In this document: positions 39,627 through 48,730 of the stretch, piece by piece
How positions within the stretch are numbered: position 1 is the first letter of the stretch
Layout of the letters: every line of letters starts with the position of its first letter
Source of the DNA: Paludibacteraceae bacterium
Lineage (GTDB): Bacteria; Bacteroidota; Bacteroidia; Bacteroidales; Paludibacteraceae
DNA: 64,000 nucleotides
Direction of reading: 5' to 3'
NCBI GenBank assembly: GCA_024399495.1
Contig: JAKSNY010000008.1
Span: 1 to 64,000 of the forward strand
The notes under the pieces: model-generated
What the model was told of the DNA's origin: nothing
The model's database searches: none
Seen by the model: the letters and a program-made list of their open reading frames with translations, nothing else
Made by a program: the position numbers and the translations under genes

Positions 39627-40229
39627 ATGAACGATAAGATTGCACAAATATTAACCATCGTGTTTCAGCCCTTACTGGTTCCTCTGTATGGGCTGACGCT
39701 TCTTTTTGCAGTACCGCAGTTCTATGGCTTTAACTTATGGGCAAAGACAGCGATTATAGCAATGTCGGCTGTAATAATGGTGGTGCTGCCTGTTATTTGC
39801 TACTCTTTACTTATAAAGTTTAAGGTAATCACCACTCCGCAAGCCTCTGACCGCAAACAGCGTATTTGGGCATACCTTTTTACACTTATATGTTACTCAT
39901 GCACAGCATTTATCCTATATAAAATCAGTGCTTATATCTTATCTTGGATTGTGCTTATGGCGGCATTGGCACTATTGGCTGTAACCATAATAAATTTCTT
40001 TTGGAAAATATCTGCACATGCTACAGGTATCAGCGGTCTTCTGGGTGCATCGTTGTATGCGACGTTTGCATACGGGGCGTATAATCCTGCTGTAATAGCG
40101 GTGCTTATTTTATGTTGCGGGCTTGTTTGTTCTGCAAGGCTTCAACTTAATGCACATACCCCGATGCAAGTGTTGGCAGGAACCATCTTGGGTTTCACGT
40201 TCATGTTTCCGCTGCCACTTATAATCTGA
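39627..40229 (+). CDS. PAP2-like membrane protein with degenerate active site
   Basis: A 200-residue protein with about six membrane segments. The arrangement resembles a small PAP2 lipid phosphatase: SAHATGISG in place of PSGH, and SARLQLNAHTPMQ in place of SR-x5-H-x3-D. Arg and His are kept but the Asp partner is Gln. Activity is therefore uncertain. It is convergent with rpsT, with a terminator between them. Confidence 0.65.
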   Translation: MNDKIAQILTIVFQPLLVPLYGLTLLFAVPQFYGFNLWAKTAIIAMSAVIMVVLPVICYSLLIKFKVITTPQASDRKQRIWAYLFTLICYSCTAFILYKISAYILSWIVLMAALALLAVTIINFFWKISAHATGISGLLGASLYATFAYGAYNPAVIAVLILCCGLVCSARLQLNAHTPMQVLAGTILGFTFMFPLPLII

Positions 40230-40244
40230 CATGTCCAATAAAAA

Positions 40245-40275
40245 AATCCGCCCCATCTGTGAGATGGAGCGGATT
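40245..40275 (-). terminator. rpsT terminator
   Basis: A 14-bp stem with one mismatch (AATCCGCCCCATCT / AGATGGAGCGGATT) and a GTG loop, followed on the minus strand by a T7 run, 20 bp after the rpsT stop. Confidence 0.88.
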
Positions 40276-40295
40276 GTCTTTAGAACTGCAAGACC

Positions 40296-40550
40296 TTATT
40301 TAAGCTTGTTGATGTAAAGTGCAAGTTTAGACTTTAGGTTGCTTGCCTTATTGCTGTGGATTACGTTAATCTTAGCAAGTTTGTCAAGCATAGCGGAAAC
40401 TTTTGGAAGCATTGCCTCAGCAGCCGCTTTGTCTTTTGTTGCACGAAGGTCTCTTACTGCGTTACGCATAGTTTTTGCATAGTAACGGTTATGCAGTCTC
40501 TTTGTCTCTGTTTGTCTGATTCTCTTCTCAGACGATTTGTGATTCGCCAT
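40296..40550 (-). CDS. rpsT: 30S ribosomal protein S20
   Basis: An 84-residue S20 with the usual start [19 protein letters not shown] and helical basic sequence, including [10 protein letters not shown] and [15 protein letters not shown]. It binds 16S rRNA early in 30S assembly. It lies 23 nt after tRNA-Glu on the same strand, so both are probably made from the promoter upstream of the tRNA. Confidence 0.96.
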   Translation of the reverse strand: MANHKSSEKRIRQTETKRLHNRYYAKTMRNAVRDLRATKDKAAAEAMLPKVSAMLDKLAKINVIHSNKASNLKSKLALYINKLK

Positions 40551-40573
40551 TTTTTTAAATTTTTTGTTTATCG

Positions 40574-40645
40574 TAGCCCATAGCAGAATCGAACTGCTCT
40601 TTCAAGAATGAAAATCTTACGTCCTAACCGATAGACGAATGGGCC
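40574..40645 (-). tRNA. tRNA-Glu (anticodon TTC)
   Basis: The minus strand forms a cloverleaf: acceptor GGCCCAT/ATGGGCT with discriminator A, anticodon loop TTTTCAT (anticodon TTC) and T arm GCAG-TTCGATT-CTGC. CCA is not encoded. It is followed closely by rpsT. Confidence 0.94.
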
Positions 40646-40664
40646 ATTCCCTTTTTTGGGTCTG

Positions 40665-40672
40665 CAAAGATA
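40665..40672 (-). promoter_or_regulatory. -7 box of tRNA-Glu/rpsT
   Basis: TATCTTTG on the minus strand, 20 bp upstream of the tRNA 5' end. It is divergent from the radC promoter. Confidence 0.6.
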
Positions 40673-40735
40673 GTGCTAATTTTTCAACTGCACAAATTTT
40701 TTTTGCTTTTGTTGTCAAGCAAACACTTTTTTTTG

Positions 40736-40743
40736 TACCTTTG
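40736..40743 (+). promoter_or_regulatory. -7 box of radC
   Basis: TACCTTTG after a T8 run, 38 bp before the radC ATG. Confidence 0.6.
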
Positions 40744-40780
40744 CACCCGATAAGCACCATCTTTGCCCTAATTTTATTTT

Positions 40781-41476
40781 ATGCTTAACAAGGAAATTCA
40801 GGGTATAAAAGGTTGGAAGGAAGACGACCGCCCACGGGAGAAGTGCTTGACAAACGGCGTAAGTTCACTGTCTGATTCAGAGTTGATTGCCATACTCATC
40901 GGGTCTGGAACACGGAATTTGACGGCAGTGGAGTTAGGCAGAGCGATACTTAAAAAAGCCAATTACCGTCTGTCAGATTTAGGCAGAATGGGGAGCAGGG
41001 AGTTATGTTCAATAAACGGCATAGGAGAGGCAAAAGCTGTCACCGTAATAGCCGCCCTTGAGTTAGGACGTAGGCGTAGGATTGATGACATTAACAAGGA
41101 TGAGCCGTTTATAACAAGCCGTCAGGCGGCGGATGTGTTTATTCCCTTACTTGCAGACTTGCCGCATGAGGAGTTTTGGGTTATGTTTGTAAATCACTCC
41201 AATAAGTGCATATCCAAGAAAAGGGTCTCATCGGGTGGCGTACACCAAACGGCAGTTGACCCTAAACTTATATTTAAGGAGGCACTGCAGAATCTTGCAA
41301 CGGGAATAATTCTATGCCACAATCACCCAAGTGGCAATACAAAGCCAAGTGATTTGGATATAGAACTAACAGGAAACATCTGTCATGGGGCGGAAACGCT
41401 TGATATTAGGGTTTTAGATCACATAATAGTGAGTGGAGGGGAGTATTTCAGTTTCTCTGACCACAATATGTTATGA
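40781..41476 (+). CDS. radC: RadC family JAB/MPN domain protein
   Basis: A 231-residue RadC homologue. It has an N-terminal UPF0758 helix-hairpin-helix region (RPREKCLTNG, INGIGEAKAVTVIAALELGRR) and a JAMM metal site LCHNHPSGNTKPSDLD near residue 184-199. The name implies DNA repair, but that role is not established. The 3' end is separated by 4 nt from the next gene. Confidence 0.92.
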   Translation: MLNKEIQGIKGWKEDDRPREKCLTNGVSSLSDSELIAILIGSGTRNLTAVELGRAILKKANYRLSDLGRMGSRELCSINGIGEAKAVTVIAALELGRRRRIDDINKDEPFITSRQAADVFIPLLADLPHEEFWVMFVNHSNKCISKKRVSSGGVHQTAVDPKLIFKEALQNLATGIILCHNHPSGNTKPSDLDIELTGNICHGAETLDIRVLDHIIVSGGEYFSFSDHNML

Positions 41477-41480
41477 AACA

Positions 41481-42821
41481 ATGGTAACATTTTATACAGA
41501 AAAATATACACCTCGTCTTAAATATGTGGTGCAACACGTGTTTGAGAAAATCCTATGCACCAATGTCAACATTACAAAAGAGATAGAGGATACAAGAAAC
41601 GCTGACGGACCCGTTATCTGTTACTCAAGAACAGAGATAATGATGGGTGCGTTCAATATACTGCCTCACGGACTTCTTTTCCAATCAGACATAAGAGAAC
41701 TTAATATAACGGTTTCAGATTGGGACGGAATGCCCATATTTTTCCAATCAAACAGCGATAGATATGATCTTCCTTTTGATATTTTCTCAGCCATATTCTA
41801 TTTAATAAGCCGTTATGAGGAGTACAACGGAGACACTGACAATCACGGCAGATTCCTTAAAGAGAATAGTCTTGCATATAAGAATGGCTTTATCACCCGC
41901 CCTTTAGTTGATGAGTGGGCATATAGGTTTGAGGCATTACTGACAGAAAAGATTGGATATACACCAGCCAAGAAGCAGCGTTTCAGAATGCACTCATCTG
42001 TAGTTATTGACGATTTGTTTAAGTACCGTCATCGTTCCGTATTAAGAAATATAGCCAAATTATCAAAGAAACTGTTTTCCGGCGATTGGCGTGGCTTTAG
42101 GCATCAACTGCGTGTTTTGCTGTATTTAGATAAAGACCCATATAACAATTTGGACTACATTATAAAGTTCCACAACGATGTAAGGCTTAATCCGTCGTTC
42201 TTTGTCCTTATGCATAAAGGCGGTAAAGACAGTAAGTGTACATATTCTACGTATGGGTCATTGAGAAAGACTTTGAGACGCAGTTATGTTACAGGGTTGC
42301 ACCCGTCTTACGCATCGGATTCCAATACTAAAAAAATCCGTAAGGAACTTAAATCGCTTGAAAAGTACATCACAAAACAACGCGTAACTACGGCAATGTT
42401 CCACAGGTTGCGTTTTAATCTGCCTAAAAGTTATGAGTCTCTTCTCAAGATTGGCATTCAGGATGACTATTCTATGGGCTATATTGATGCCGTAGGGTTC
42501 AGAGCAAGCACATGTACACCCTTTAGGTTCTATGATATGAAACATGAGTGCAAGACACGTCTGATGGTACACCCTCTTCTGTTTACTGATGAGTCTATAA
42601 AAGAGTCGGGCATTCATCATAACTCATTTGAGGATGCAATGATTCCTATGATAAACAGCATAAAGAAAGTGAATGGGCAGTTCTGTTGCTGCGTAAGCAA
42701 TAGAGTGTTATCCAACACAGATAAATGGTACGGATGGCGTTCCGCTATAGAACGTGTGTATCGTTACGCCTCAGAATTGGAGTTGCACGATATACAAGAA
42801 ACACAGGAACTAATGCGGTAA
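41481..42821 (+). CDS. DUF7033/polysaccharide deacetylase-like protein
   Basis: A 446-residue protein of a Bacteroidetes family with an N-terminal DUF7033-like part (about 1-130, including YLISRYEEYN) and a C-terminal region related to polysaccharide deacetylases (HPSYASDSNTKKIRKELKSL, RLRFNLPKSYESLLKIGIQD). The canonical TxDDG motif is not clear, though VVIDDLFKYRHRS near 170 may be the counterpart. The start at MVTFYTEKY is chosen; an upstream in-frame ATG overlaps radC. The role in cell-surface glycan metabolism is inferred. Confidence 0.7.
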   Translation: MVTFYTEKYTPRLKYVVQHVFEKILCTNVNITKEIEDTRNADGPVICYSRTEIMMGAFNILPHGLLFQSDIRELNITVSDWDGMPIFFQSNSDRYDLPFDIFSAIFYLISRYEEYNGDTDNHGRFLKENSLAYKNGFITRPLVDEWAYRFEALLTEKIGYTPAKKQRFRMHSSVVIDDLFKYRHRSVLRNIAKLSKKLFSGDWRGFRHQLRVLLYLDKDPYNNLDYIIKFHNDVRLNPSFFVLMHKGGKDSKCTYSTYGSLRKTLRRSYVTGLHPSYASDSNTKKIRKELKSLEKYITKQRVTTAMFHRLRFNLPKSYESLLKIGIQDDYSMGYIDAVGFRASTCTPFRFYDMKHECKTRLMVHPLLFTDESIKESGIHHNSFEDAMIPMINSIKKVNGQFCCCVSNRVLSNTDKWYGWRSAIERVYRYASELELHDIQETQELMR

Positions 42822-42905
42822 GAAGCATTTTTGTTACTCGTTAGTTAACCGATAGAGTTTTAAGGTGGTTGTTCTTTTAGATAATTCTTTGATATTCAAC
42901 TATTT

Positions 42906-42977
42906 GCCTCTGTAGTTCAACGGATAGAATAGAAGTTTCCTAAACTTTAGATAGGGGTTCGATTCCCCTCGGAGGTA
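42906..42977 (+). tRNA. tRNA-Arg (anticodon CCT)
   Basis: Cloverleaf with acceptor GCCTCTG/CGGAGGT and discriminator A, anticodon stem GAAGT/ACTTT with loop TTCCTAA (anticodon CCT, reads AGG), and T arm GGGG-TTCGATT-CCCC. CCA is not encoded. AGG codons are frequent in neighbouring genes. Confidence 0.93.
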
Positions 42978-42990
42978 CAAATTTTTACTT

Positions 42991-43019
42991 GATGTATGAT
43001 GTGTAGTGTATGATGTATG
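42991..43019. repeat. TATGATG-type junction repeat (copy 6)
   Basis: Imperfect ATGTATG/GTGTAGT units between tRNA-Arg and the 3' end of aroB. Confidence 0.65.
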
Positions 43020-43054
43020 CCCCAGATCAACGCATCACAAAGAACTAATTTTGA

Positions 43055-44116
43055 TTACAATCCTACGGTATCTCTGTAGAAATCAAGTGATTGGAATATT
43101 GCATTCTGGTCTGCGGTGCAGTTTAGAACAGGGATTCCTACACCACTAAGCAGGGTGAAATTAACCTCAGTGGCAGAGGTGTTCTTCTTATCGTGGAGCA
43201 TAAGGTTGAAAAGCTCAGGGTAGTCATCGCACCCTATATTGTATGCTCCGTAATACTCCTTTATATATCTGGAAACGCTTAAAAGTGTCTCTTTTGGGAA
43301 TTTGTACATCTTGTATGATAGGTACAACTCCGCTATCAGTCCGTAGGCTACAGCATAGCCGTGAGGCAGTGCTTTCTCTTTTTTTAGTGAGAAACTTTCA
43401 AGGGCGTGTCCTATGGTATGCCCAAGGTTAAGTGTCTTGCGTACCCCTTTTTCTGTGGGGTCTTGCTCCACTATTTTAGACTTTATATCTATAGATTCCC
43501 TAATAATGTCTTGCAGACCCTTAACATCGGGGTTTGCCAAGTCAAAATTCAGAATTGTATTCAGATAGGTGTTGTTGCTTATAAGTCCGTGCTTTATTAT
43601 CTCTGCATAGCCCGAAAGCAGTTCCGTTTTAGGCAATGTGCGCAAAAACTCAGCACTGATAATTACATCTGACGGTTGGTTTATAACCCCAATCTCATTT
43701 TTAAGTCCGTTAAAATTAAAGCCTGTCTTACCCCCGATGGCGGCATCTACCATGCTAAGCAGTGTGGTGGGTATGTTTATGAACCTTATGCCACGCTTGA
43801 ATGTGGAGGCGGCAAAACCTCCCATATCTGTAATTACGCCACCGCCAAGATTCAGCATTACGGAGTGTCTGGTGCCTCCATTTGTGCATAGGAATGTCCA
43901 GATTTGCTCTATGGTGTGTAGGTTCTTTGCAGAGTCTCCGTTAGAAACCTCTATTATTTTGGCATTGTTTGTAAGCGTGCCAAGTAACGGCAGACAGTGT
44001 TTTGCAGAGTTGGTGTCTGTAAGTATAAACAATTGTTCCGGTGAAACACCTTGTAATAGGGTGCTTACATCGGAACAAAGGTTCTGTGAAAAGTGTATGT
44101 TACTTTTTAATGTCAC
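43055..44116 (-). CDS. aroB: 3-dehydroquinate synthase AroB
   Basis: A 353-residue enzyme of the shikimate pathway, converting DAHP to 3-dehydroquinate with NAD and a divalent metal. It has [20 protein letters not shown] (about 90-109), [28 protein letters not shown] and [13 protein letters not shown]. Its start overlaps the end of asd by 17 nt, so the two amino-acid genes are co-transcribed. Confidence 0.95.
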   Translation of the reverse strand: MTLKSNIHFSQNLCSDVSTLLQGVSPEQLFILTDTNSAKHCLPLLGTLTNNAKIIEVSNGDSAKNLHTIEQIWTFLCTNGGTRHSVMLNLGGGVITDMGGFAASTFKRGIRFINIPTTLLSMVDAAIGGKTGFNFNGLKNEIGVINQPSDVIISAEFLRTLPKTELLSGYAEIIKHGLISNNTYLNTILNFDLANPDVKGLQDIIRESIDIKSKIVEQDPTEKGVRKTLNLGHTIGHALESFSLKKEKALPHGYAVAYGLIAELYLSYKMYKFPKETLLSVSRYIKEYYGAYNIGCDDYPELFNLMLHDKKNTSATEVNFTLLSGVGIPVLNCTADQNAIFQSLDFYRDTVGL

Positions 44117-45113
44117 CTTCCTTAATCAAGTATTCTGCAATTTGTACTGCGTTAAGTGCTGCACCTTTCTTGATTTGGTCTCCAACGCACCAGAATGTCA
44201 TTCCGTTATCGTTTGCCAAATCCTTGCGTACACGCCCTACATAAACAGGGTCAAGACCCGATTTGAACAGTGGCATCGGGTAAATTTTTTCTGCAGGGTT
44301 ATCCTCAAGTACAAGCCCTTCTGCCTTTGCAAATGCGTCTTGAACCTCCTGAACTGTAAGAGGTCTCTCTGTCTCAACCCAAATAGCCTCAGAGTGAGCC
44401 CTAAGTGATGGCACACGTATGCAGGTTGCACTGACTGCAATATCGGAGTGCATAATCTTGCGGGTCTCGTTATACATCTTCATCTCCTCTTTAGTGTAGC
44501 CGTTATCTGTAAACACGTCTATTTGAGGAATAAGGTTAAATGCAAGTTGATATGCAAATTTATTAACTGTTACAGGCTCATTGTTAAGCACCTGACGATA
44601 TTGAAGCTCAAGTTCTGCCATAGCGGCCGCACCTGCACCCGATGCTGCCTGATATGTAGAGACGTGAACTCTCTTAATATGTGAAAGTTGCTCTATAGCC
44701 TTCAGTGCCACTACCATAATGATGGTGGTGCAGTTAGGGTTTGCAATTACACCGCGAGGACGTATTTTGGCATCGGGGGCATTCATTTCAGGAACCACAA
44801 GAGGAACTTCAGGGTCCATACGGAATGCACTTGAGTTGTCAATCATAACTGCCCCAAACTTTGTAATATCCTTTTCAAATTCTTTTGAAATGCCTGCTCC
44901 AGCCGATGTAAACGCTATGTCTATGCCTTTGAAATCATCGCCGTGCTTAAGCTCTTTTACTGTGTATTTCTTTTCTTTAAACTCATATTCAGTTCCTGCA
45001 CTGCGTGAAGAACCAAAAAGGAATAACTCTGTGATGGGGAAATTCCTCTCCGCCAACACTCTTAAAAACTCCTGACCTACGGCGCCGCTGGCACCAACAA
45101 TTGCTACATTCAT
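44100..45113 (-). CDS. asd: Aspartate-semialdehyde dehydrogenase Asd
   Basis: A 337-residue NADP enzyme reducing aspartyl phosphate on the way to lysine, threonine and methionine. It has [20 protein letters not shown], the catalytic Cys in ANPNC128[20 protein letters not shown] residues and the late [13 protein letters not shown] with the catalytic His. The start 15 codons inside the longer frame is chosen; the upstream part overlaps the promoter. The -7 box lies 22 bp upstream, at the end of a repeated promoter element. Confidence 0.95.
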   Translation of the reverse strand: MNVAIVGASGAVGQEFLRVLAERNFPITELFLFGSSRSAGTEYEFKEKKYTVKELKHGDDFKGIDIAFTSAGAGISKEFEKDITKFGAVMIDNSSAFRMDPEVPLVVPEMNAPDAKIRPRGVIANPNCTTIIMVVALKAIEQLSHIKRVHVSTYQAASGAGAAAMAELELQYRQVLNNEPVTVNKFAYQLAFNLIPQIDVFTDNGYTKEEMKMYNETRKIMHSDIAVSATCIRVPSLRAHSEAIWVETERPLTVQEVQDAFAKAEGLVLEDNPAEKIYPMPLFKSGLDPVYVGRVRKDLANDNGMTFWCVGDQIKKGAALNAVQIAEYLIKEGDIKK

Positions 45114-45135
45114 AATGCGTTTTAATTTGGTGGGA

Positions 45136-45321
45136 CAAAGGTACAAAAACGAGAGCAAAAATCAAAAAATGCAGGCATTTTTTGAAAAAAAAGATATAAG
45201 GTGGGAGTTGGGAGCTTGCTCACAAAATTCCACCGCATATCTTTTTCAAAAACGGAACGTTTTTGTTTTTGCCGAGTGCAGGTTATCTTCACGAGTACCC
45301 GTAGGGTACGAGTAAAGATAC
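45136..45321 (-). promoter_or_regulatory. Repeated promoter element, copy 1 (drives asd)
   Basis: On the minus strand this begins with TATCTTTACTCGTACCC. It passes through CCTGCACTCGGCAAAAAC, a self-complementary AAAAACG..CGTTTTT, GTGG..CCCACCTTATATC and the palindrome AAAAAATGC-CT-GCATTTTTT, and ends in CTCTCGTTTTTGTACCTTTG (-7 box 45136-45143). Copies 2 (48882-49068) and 3 (56393-56498) are near identical in the shared parts. The three copies stand upstream of unrelated genes. Confidence 0.75.
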
Positions 45322-45392
45322 ACTTATAGAGTAAGTGGTTTTTATCTTCACGACGACTGGAAGGAGGAGTAAAGGTACACTTATAGCGTAAG
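45311..45392. repeat. Two 25-bp direct repeats next to promoter element copy 1
   Basis: 45311-45335 and 45368-45392 match at 23 of 25 positions with a 57-bp period (AGTAAAGATACACTTATAGA / AGTAAAGGTACACTTATAGC). Each is preceded by TTATCTTCACGA. Reading the minus strand, each carries a TAnCTTTA box-like string. Together with the promoter element this explains the 316-bp gap before the lipoprotein gene, which contains no gene. Confidence 0.6.
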
Positions 45393-45429
45393 TAATGGAG
45401 TGCCAACCTTAAAAATGAAAGTTGTTTGA

Positions 45430-46494
45430 TTATTGCCCAGCTTCAATTACGTTCACTAACTCGTTAATATTAACTGTTAAGTCAGGCGAACCATTCTTGT
45501 ATTTCTCGTAAATATTATGAGAAAGGATTAAATCACACTTTTGCGGTTCTGGAACCCAATCCACTAAAACAACTTCTAAATATTCCAAATTATCACACTC
45601 ACTTAAATCAATTTTCCGAATCCCGTGACAGTTAGATAATGTCACATTTTTAACGTTTTTTGCATTTGACATGTTTAATTCTTTAATCGAGAATTTTTCT
45701 ACCGATAGAGATGTTAACAATGGCATATCAAGTTTTTCAAAACCATATATTGTAGGACAAGTGGAAGAATTGGATGTTAACGCAATACTTTCTATTACTG
45801 ATTCAGATGAAAAAATCAATCTTATATGATTAGCCGTACTATTGCAATTAATATAGTTTAAATTAATGATTCTAAGTGCTTTATTTCGACTAAAATCAAC
45901 TGGTCTATCATAATAATAGTCATACTCTTCATCATAATAATCGAGATCTATATAAGCATAATAATCAATTTCAGACATAATAACCTTCACATTTTTGAGC
46001 AAAGAGGCATCTGCCTGATACCACTTGTCAAGCATCTCTATTTTTGACATTTCATATTTTGACATAATGCCGTCATTGTTCAAGTCAAAACCTTTACTTA
46101 TGTAATATGAATCCCCTCCTGAAGGCAAGGTTACAAGTACAACCAATGTATCCTTATACACCTTCCCATTATTTTCACAATACAAAGAAACGTATGTGGG
46201 GTCACTGCTTAATGAGGTTATTTCACACTGTTCATTGACAGAAAGCACAGACGGGTCACACGGAGTGAATTTAATGTTATAATCTACTGGATTCTCTATC
46301 TTCTTATAATCCACATATATATCTGGCTTAATTACATCACCCACTTTGCATTTAATCACACGTGGCACAAATACTACCGTATTGTTAACTGGCAAGTATT
46401 TCTTTTGTGGTGTGTCCTCTTTCTTCTCACACCCGCACAGCAACACAGTACCTGCCACTAATAGAATAACTGCTCTTAAAATTGTTTTGCTCAT
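45430..46494 (-). CDS. Lipoprotein with EF-hand-like motif and repeat region
   Basis: A 354-residue lipoprotein (lipobox LLCGC, Cys22). Residues about 35-120 look like an Ig/BIG2-like domain (YNIKFTPCDPSVLSVNEQCE). Then comes an EF-hand or dockerin-like DLNNDGIMSKYEM (about 137-149). Residues about 190-330 hold leucine-rich-repeat-like strands (LRIINLNYINC, LTSLSVEKFSIKELNMSNAK, LSNCHGIRKIDLSECDNLEY). Its function is unknown. A degraded copy of its first 60 codons is found 0.8 kb upstream. Confidence 0.7.
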   Translation of the reverse strand: MSKTILRAVILLVAGTVLLCGCEKKEDTPQKKYLPVNNTVVFVPRVIKCKVGDVIKPDIYVDYKKIENPVDYNIKFTPCDPSVLSVNEQCEITSLSSDPTYVSLYCENNGKVYKDTLVVLVTLPSGGDSYYISKGFDLNNDGIMSKYEMSKIEMLDKWYQADASLLKNVKVIMSEIDYYAYIDLDYYDEEYDYYYDRPVDFSRNKALRIINLNYINCNSTANHIRLIFSSESVIESIALTSNSSTCPTIYGFEKLDMPLLTSLSVEKFSIKELNMSNAKNVKNVTLSNCHGIRKIDLSECDNLEYLEVVLVDWVPEPQKCDLILSHNIYEKYKNGSPDLTVNINELVNVIEAGQ

Positions 46495-46576
46495 TGTTGT
46501 TTTTGTTTTTATGTTTTAAATTTGTTCAAATCATAGTAAATGACCATATTTTGTCAAAATGCAATCTTAATATTTA

Positions 46577-47017
46577 CTATTCAGATTTCTCTAACCATTT
46601 CAATTTAGGTGCTCCGTCTGGGTCACCCTGATATCCGCGAGTTAATATTACTGGCCCGAAATAGATGTATTTATAGCAGGCATATAGGTGTGAATAATTG
46701 GAATGAATATCATTGTTTAACGAATCTTTGTAAAGGTATATAATATTTTTACTATAGTGTCCTGGTATTTTTGATAGTTTATCTGAACAAAAATATTTCC
46801 ATTCGCCATTTTCAATTATTGAAGAATCTTTGATTATAAGAGTTCTTTCATAAGAATAATCGGATTTTATATTGATTTTATCGTATTCGTTTTTGTCAAT
46901 ATACAAACCTAATATTTCCTCTTCTGGTATTGGTATGTTATTTATGGATGTTTTAATACATGATGTAAGAACGTATCCTATTACCAAAAGTAAAGTTATT
47001 TTAATTTTTCTTTCCAT
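46577..47017 (-). CDS. Small lipoprotein of unknown function
   Basis: A 146-residue protein with a signal peptide and lipobox LTSC (Cys20). The body is polar with ERTLIIKDSSIIENGEWKYF and an aromatic-rich YSHLYACYKYIYFGPV. No family is recognised. It overlaps the end of a decayed lipoprotein frame upstream. If that frame was once a secreted effector, this protein could be its companion or immunity protein, but that is speculation. Base composition is more A/T-rich than the housekeeping genes. Confidence 0.55.
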   Translation of the reverse strand: MERKIKITLLLVIGYVLTSCIKTSINNIPIPEEEILGLYIDKNEYDKINIKSDYSYERTLIIKDSSIIENGEWKYFCSDKLSKIPGHYSKNIIYLYKDSLNNDIHSNYSHLYACYKYIYFGPVILTRGYQGDPDGAPKLKWLEKSE

Positions 47018-47317
47018 ATAAAAATTTGTCTTGTTTCTCCAAGTGGAGTGATATTTAGTTGTCTGGGATATTTTTCAGGGAATAATTGAATTGTATTAGT
47101 TATATCATTTAGTCCGAGATAATGTAGAACTAGTGATTACACATTAATTTTTACCGGATTCAGGATCTTGCACTTTATTACTTTATGCTCAAACTCAACA
47201 GAGCTGTTGACTTTTGGGGGATTAGGTTTGGGTGTGTCCTCTTTCTTCTCACACCCGCACAGCAGCACAGTACCTGCCACTAATAGAATAACTGCTCTTA
47301 CAAATTGTTTTGCTCAT
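46996..47317 (-). pseudogene. Decayed paralogue of the 45.4-46.5 kb lipoprotein
   Basis: Positions 47226-47340 repeat the leader and start of the lipoprotein at 46410-46516 almost base for base, but with CTTACAAATTG in place of CTTAAAATTG, which shifts the frame after four codons. Restoring it gives CEKKEDTPKPNPP.. and VIKCKILNPVKINV, parallel to CEKKEDTPQKKYLP.. and VIKCKVGDVIKPDIYV. A TAA at 47137-47139 then interrupts. The same frame continues as LVLHYLGLNDITNTIQLFPE up to a stop at 46996, overlapping the next gene. This explains the 351-bp gap. Confidence 0.75.
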
Positions 47318-47368
47318 TGTTGTTTTTGTTTTTATGTTTTTAAATTACTTCACTTCTTACCCATTCCT

Positions 47369-48721
47369 TTATAGCAGTGGTGCCATATATAGGGGTAAAT
47401 ACACTATTCCATTGGCAACTTTAACATCGGCGGAATGCAGTACGTATGGCGTATGCAAATAAGAACTATACTTGCTTTTGAATTTGATAAGCGATGAAGT
47501 CCTGTATCTTGCAGTTGATTTAACCTCAATAGGGCAGATATTATGCCTGCTCGTCACAGACGGTTTACTTACAAGAAAATCTATTTCCATCCTTTCATCG
47601 GCGTTTTCTCTATCTGCTTTTGAAAAATAGTACAAATTCTTGTGTCCTGGCTTAATCATTTGAGCCACAAGATTCTCAACAAGCATACCCTTGTTTATCT
47701 CCAACTTGTCCAACATCAATTTTCTGTACAAATCCGCCACTTCAATGGACTTCTCATCAAATGCGTGGGATATAAGTAAACCGGTATCTGCCATATATAA
47801 CTTATATTTGGCATCGTCTCTGTTTAGTTTTAACCCGATGTTAGGTTCTGTGGCAGCGTAACACGTATTTGCAACCCTTGACTCTTCCAACCAAAAGAAT
47901 GCATCTGCAAAATCCCTTGTCCTTGCTCCTTTTTGCAGGGAACCTATACGGAAACGCTTTTCGTGTTTTTGCAGTTGTCCGGGAATGGAATCCCAAATTT
48001 TTATGACTTTTGAGGCATCCTCTTCGGCGTAATGATAGATGTCATTTCTGTATAAATCCAAAATGCCACGCTTAATATGGTCTGTCTCCTCAAAATCTTT
48101 AGTTTGGATATACTGTGCCACTGCTTGTGGCATGCCTCCAATTATCATATACAAGCGTAAATAGTCCATCGCCTTACGATGCAGAGCATTCCCAAGTGGC
48201 TTCTGATTTACATAGCACTCCTTTATAAAATCCATAAAATCAGTTTCTCCAAACGCCCATAAAAACTCTTCAAAATCCATTGGATACATATCCAAACGGG
48301 ATTCTTCTGATGGAATGGTAATATCTTTCACATTCTTGTTTATACTTACCAGTGAGCCTGTCTCAATGTAGTCATACCTACCATCCTGTACAAGCCACTT
48401 TACAGCCTCTCTTGCCTTTGGGTATCTTTGAACCTCATCAAATACAATCAGTGATTCCCTATTGTAGAGTTTCACATGTAATAATAGTTGCAGACGCTGG
48501 AAAAGGGCATCTATATCCGTAATGTAATTGTCAAAAACAGCACGTAACTCATCTGTCATCTTAGAAAAGTTTACTATGATATATGATTTGTACTCATTTT
48601 TGGCAAACTCTTCCACTATAAAACTCTTACCTACACGCCTTGCCCCATCAATAAGCAATGCCTCTTTATTGGAATATTTATTTTTCCATTGTAGCAACTC
48701 ATTGTAAATCTTACGTTTCAT
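47369..48721 (-). CDS. AAA+ ATPase, DUF4143 family
   Basis: A 450-residue protein with Walker A DGARRVGKSF, Walker B LIVFDEVQRYPKA and a C-terminal DUF4143/PD-(D/E)XK-like region with EIDFLVSK and CPIEVKSTARYRT. It is related in design to the ATPase at 0.5-1.7 kb but distant in sequence. The start MKRKIYNELL is chosen because the seven upstream codons are encoded by a direct repeat. Its role is unknown. Members often occur in accessory DNA next to defence genes, as here. Confidence 0.85.
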   Translation of the reverse strand: MKRKIYNELLQWKNKYSNKEALLIDGARRVGKSFIVEEFAKNEYKSYIIVNFSKMTDELRAVFDNYITDIDALFQRLQLLLHVKLYNRESLIVFDEVQRYPKAREAVKWLVQDGRYDYIETGSLVSINKNVKDITIPSEESRLDMYPMDFEEFLWAFGETDFMDFIKECYVNQKPLGNALHRKAMDYLRLYMIIGGMPQAVAQYIQTKDFEETDHIKRGILDLYRNDIYHYAEEDASKVIKIWDSIPGQLQKHEKRFRIGSLQKGARTRDFADAFFWLEESRVANTCYAATEPNIGLKLNRDDAKYKLYMADTGLLISHAFDEKSIEVADLYRKLMLDKLEINKGMLVENLVAQMIKPGHKNLYYFSKADRENADERMEIDFLVSKPSVTSRHNICPIEVKSTARYRTSSLIKFKSKYSSYLHTPYVLHSADVKVANGIVYLPLYMAPLL

Positions 48722-48730
48722 AAATCTTAT

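Noticed and set aside
43638..44408. 256-codon plus-strand ORF over aroB and asd
   Set aside because: It covers two clear conserved genes on the other strand and shows no recognisable domain.
45122..45406. 94-codon minus-strand ORF that resembles ORFs at 48761-49129 and 56181-56525
   Set aside because: The similarity comes from the repeated promoter element being read in different copies. The frames have no shared start, are interrupted differently and overlap -7 boxes.
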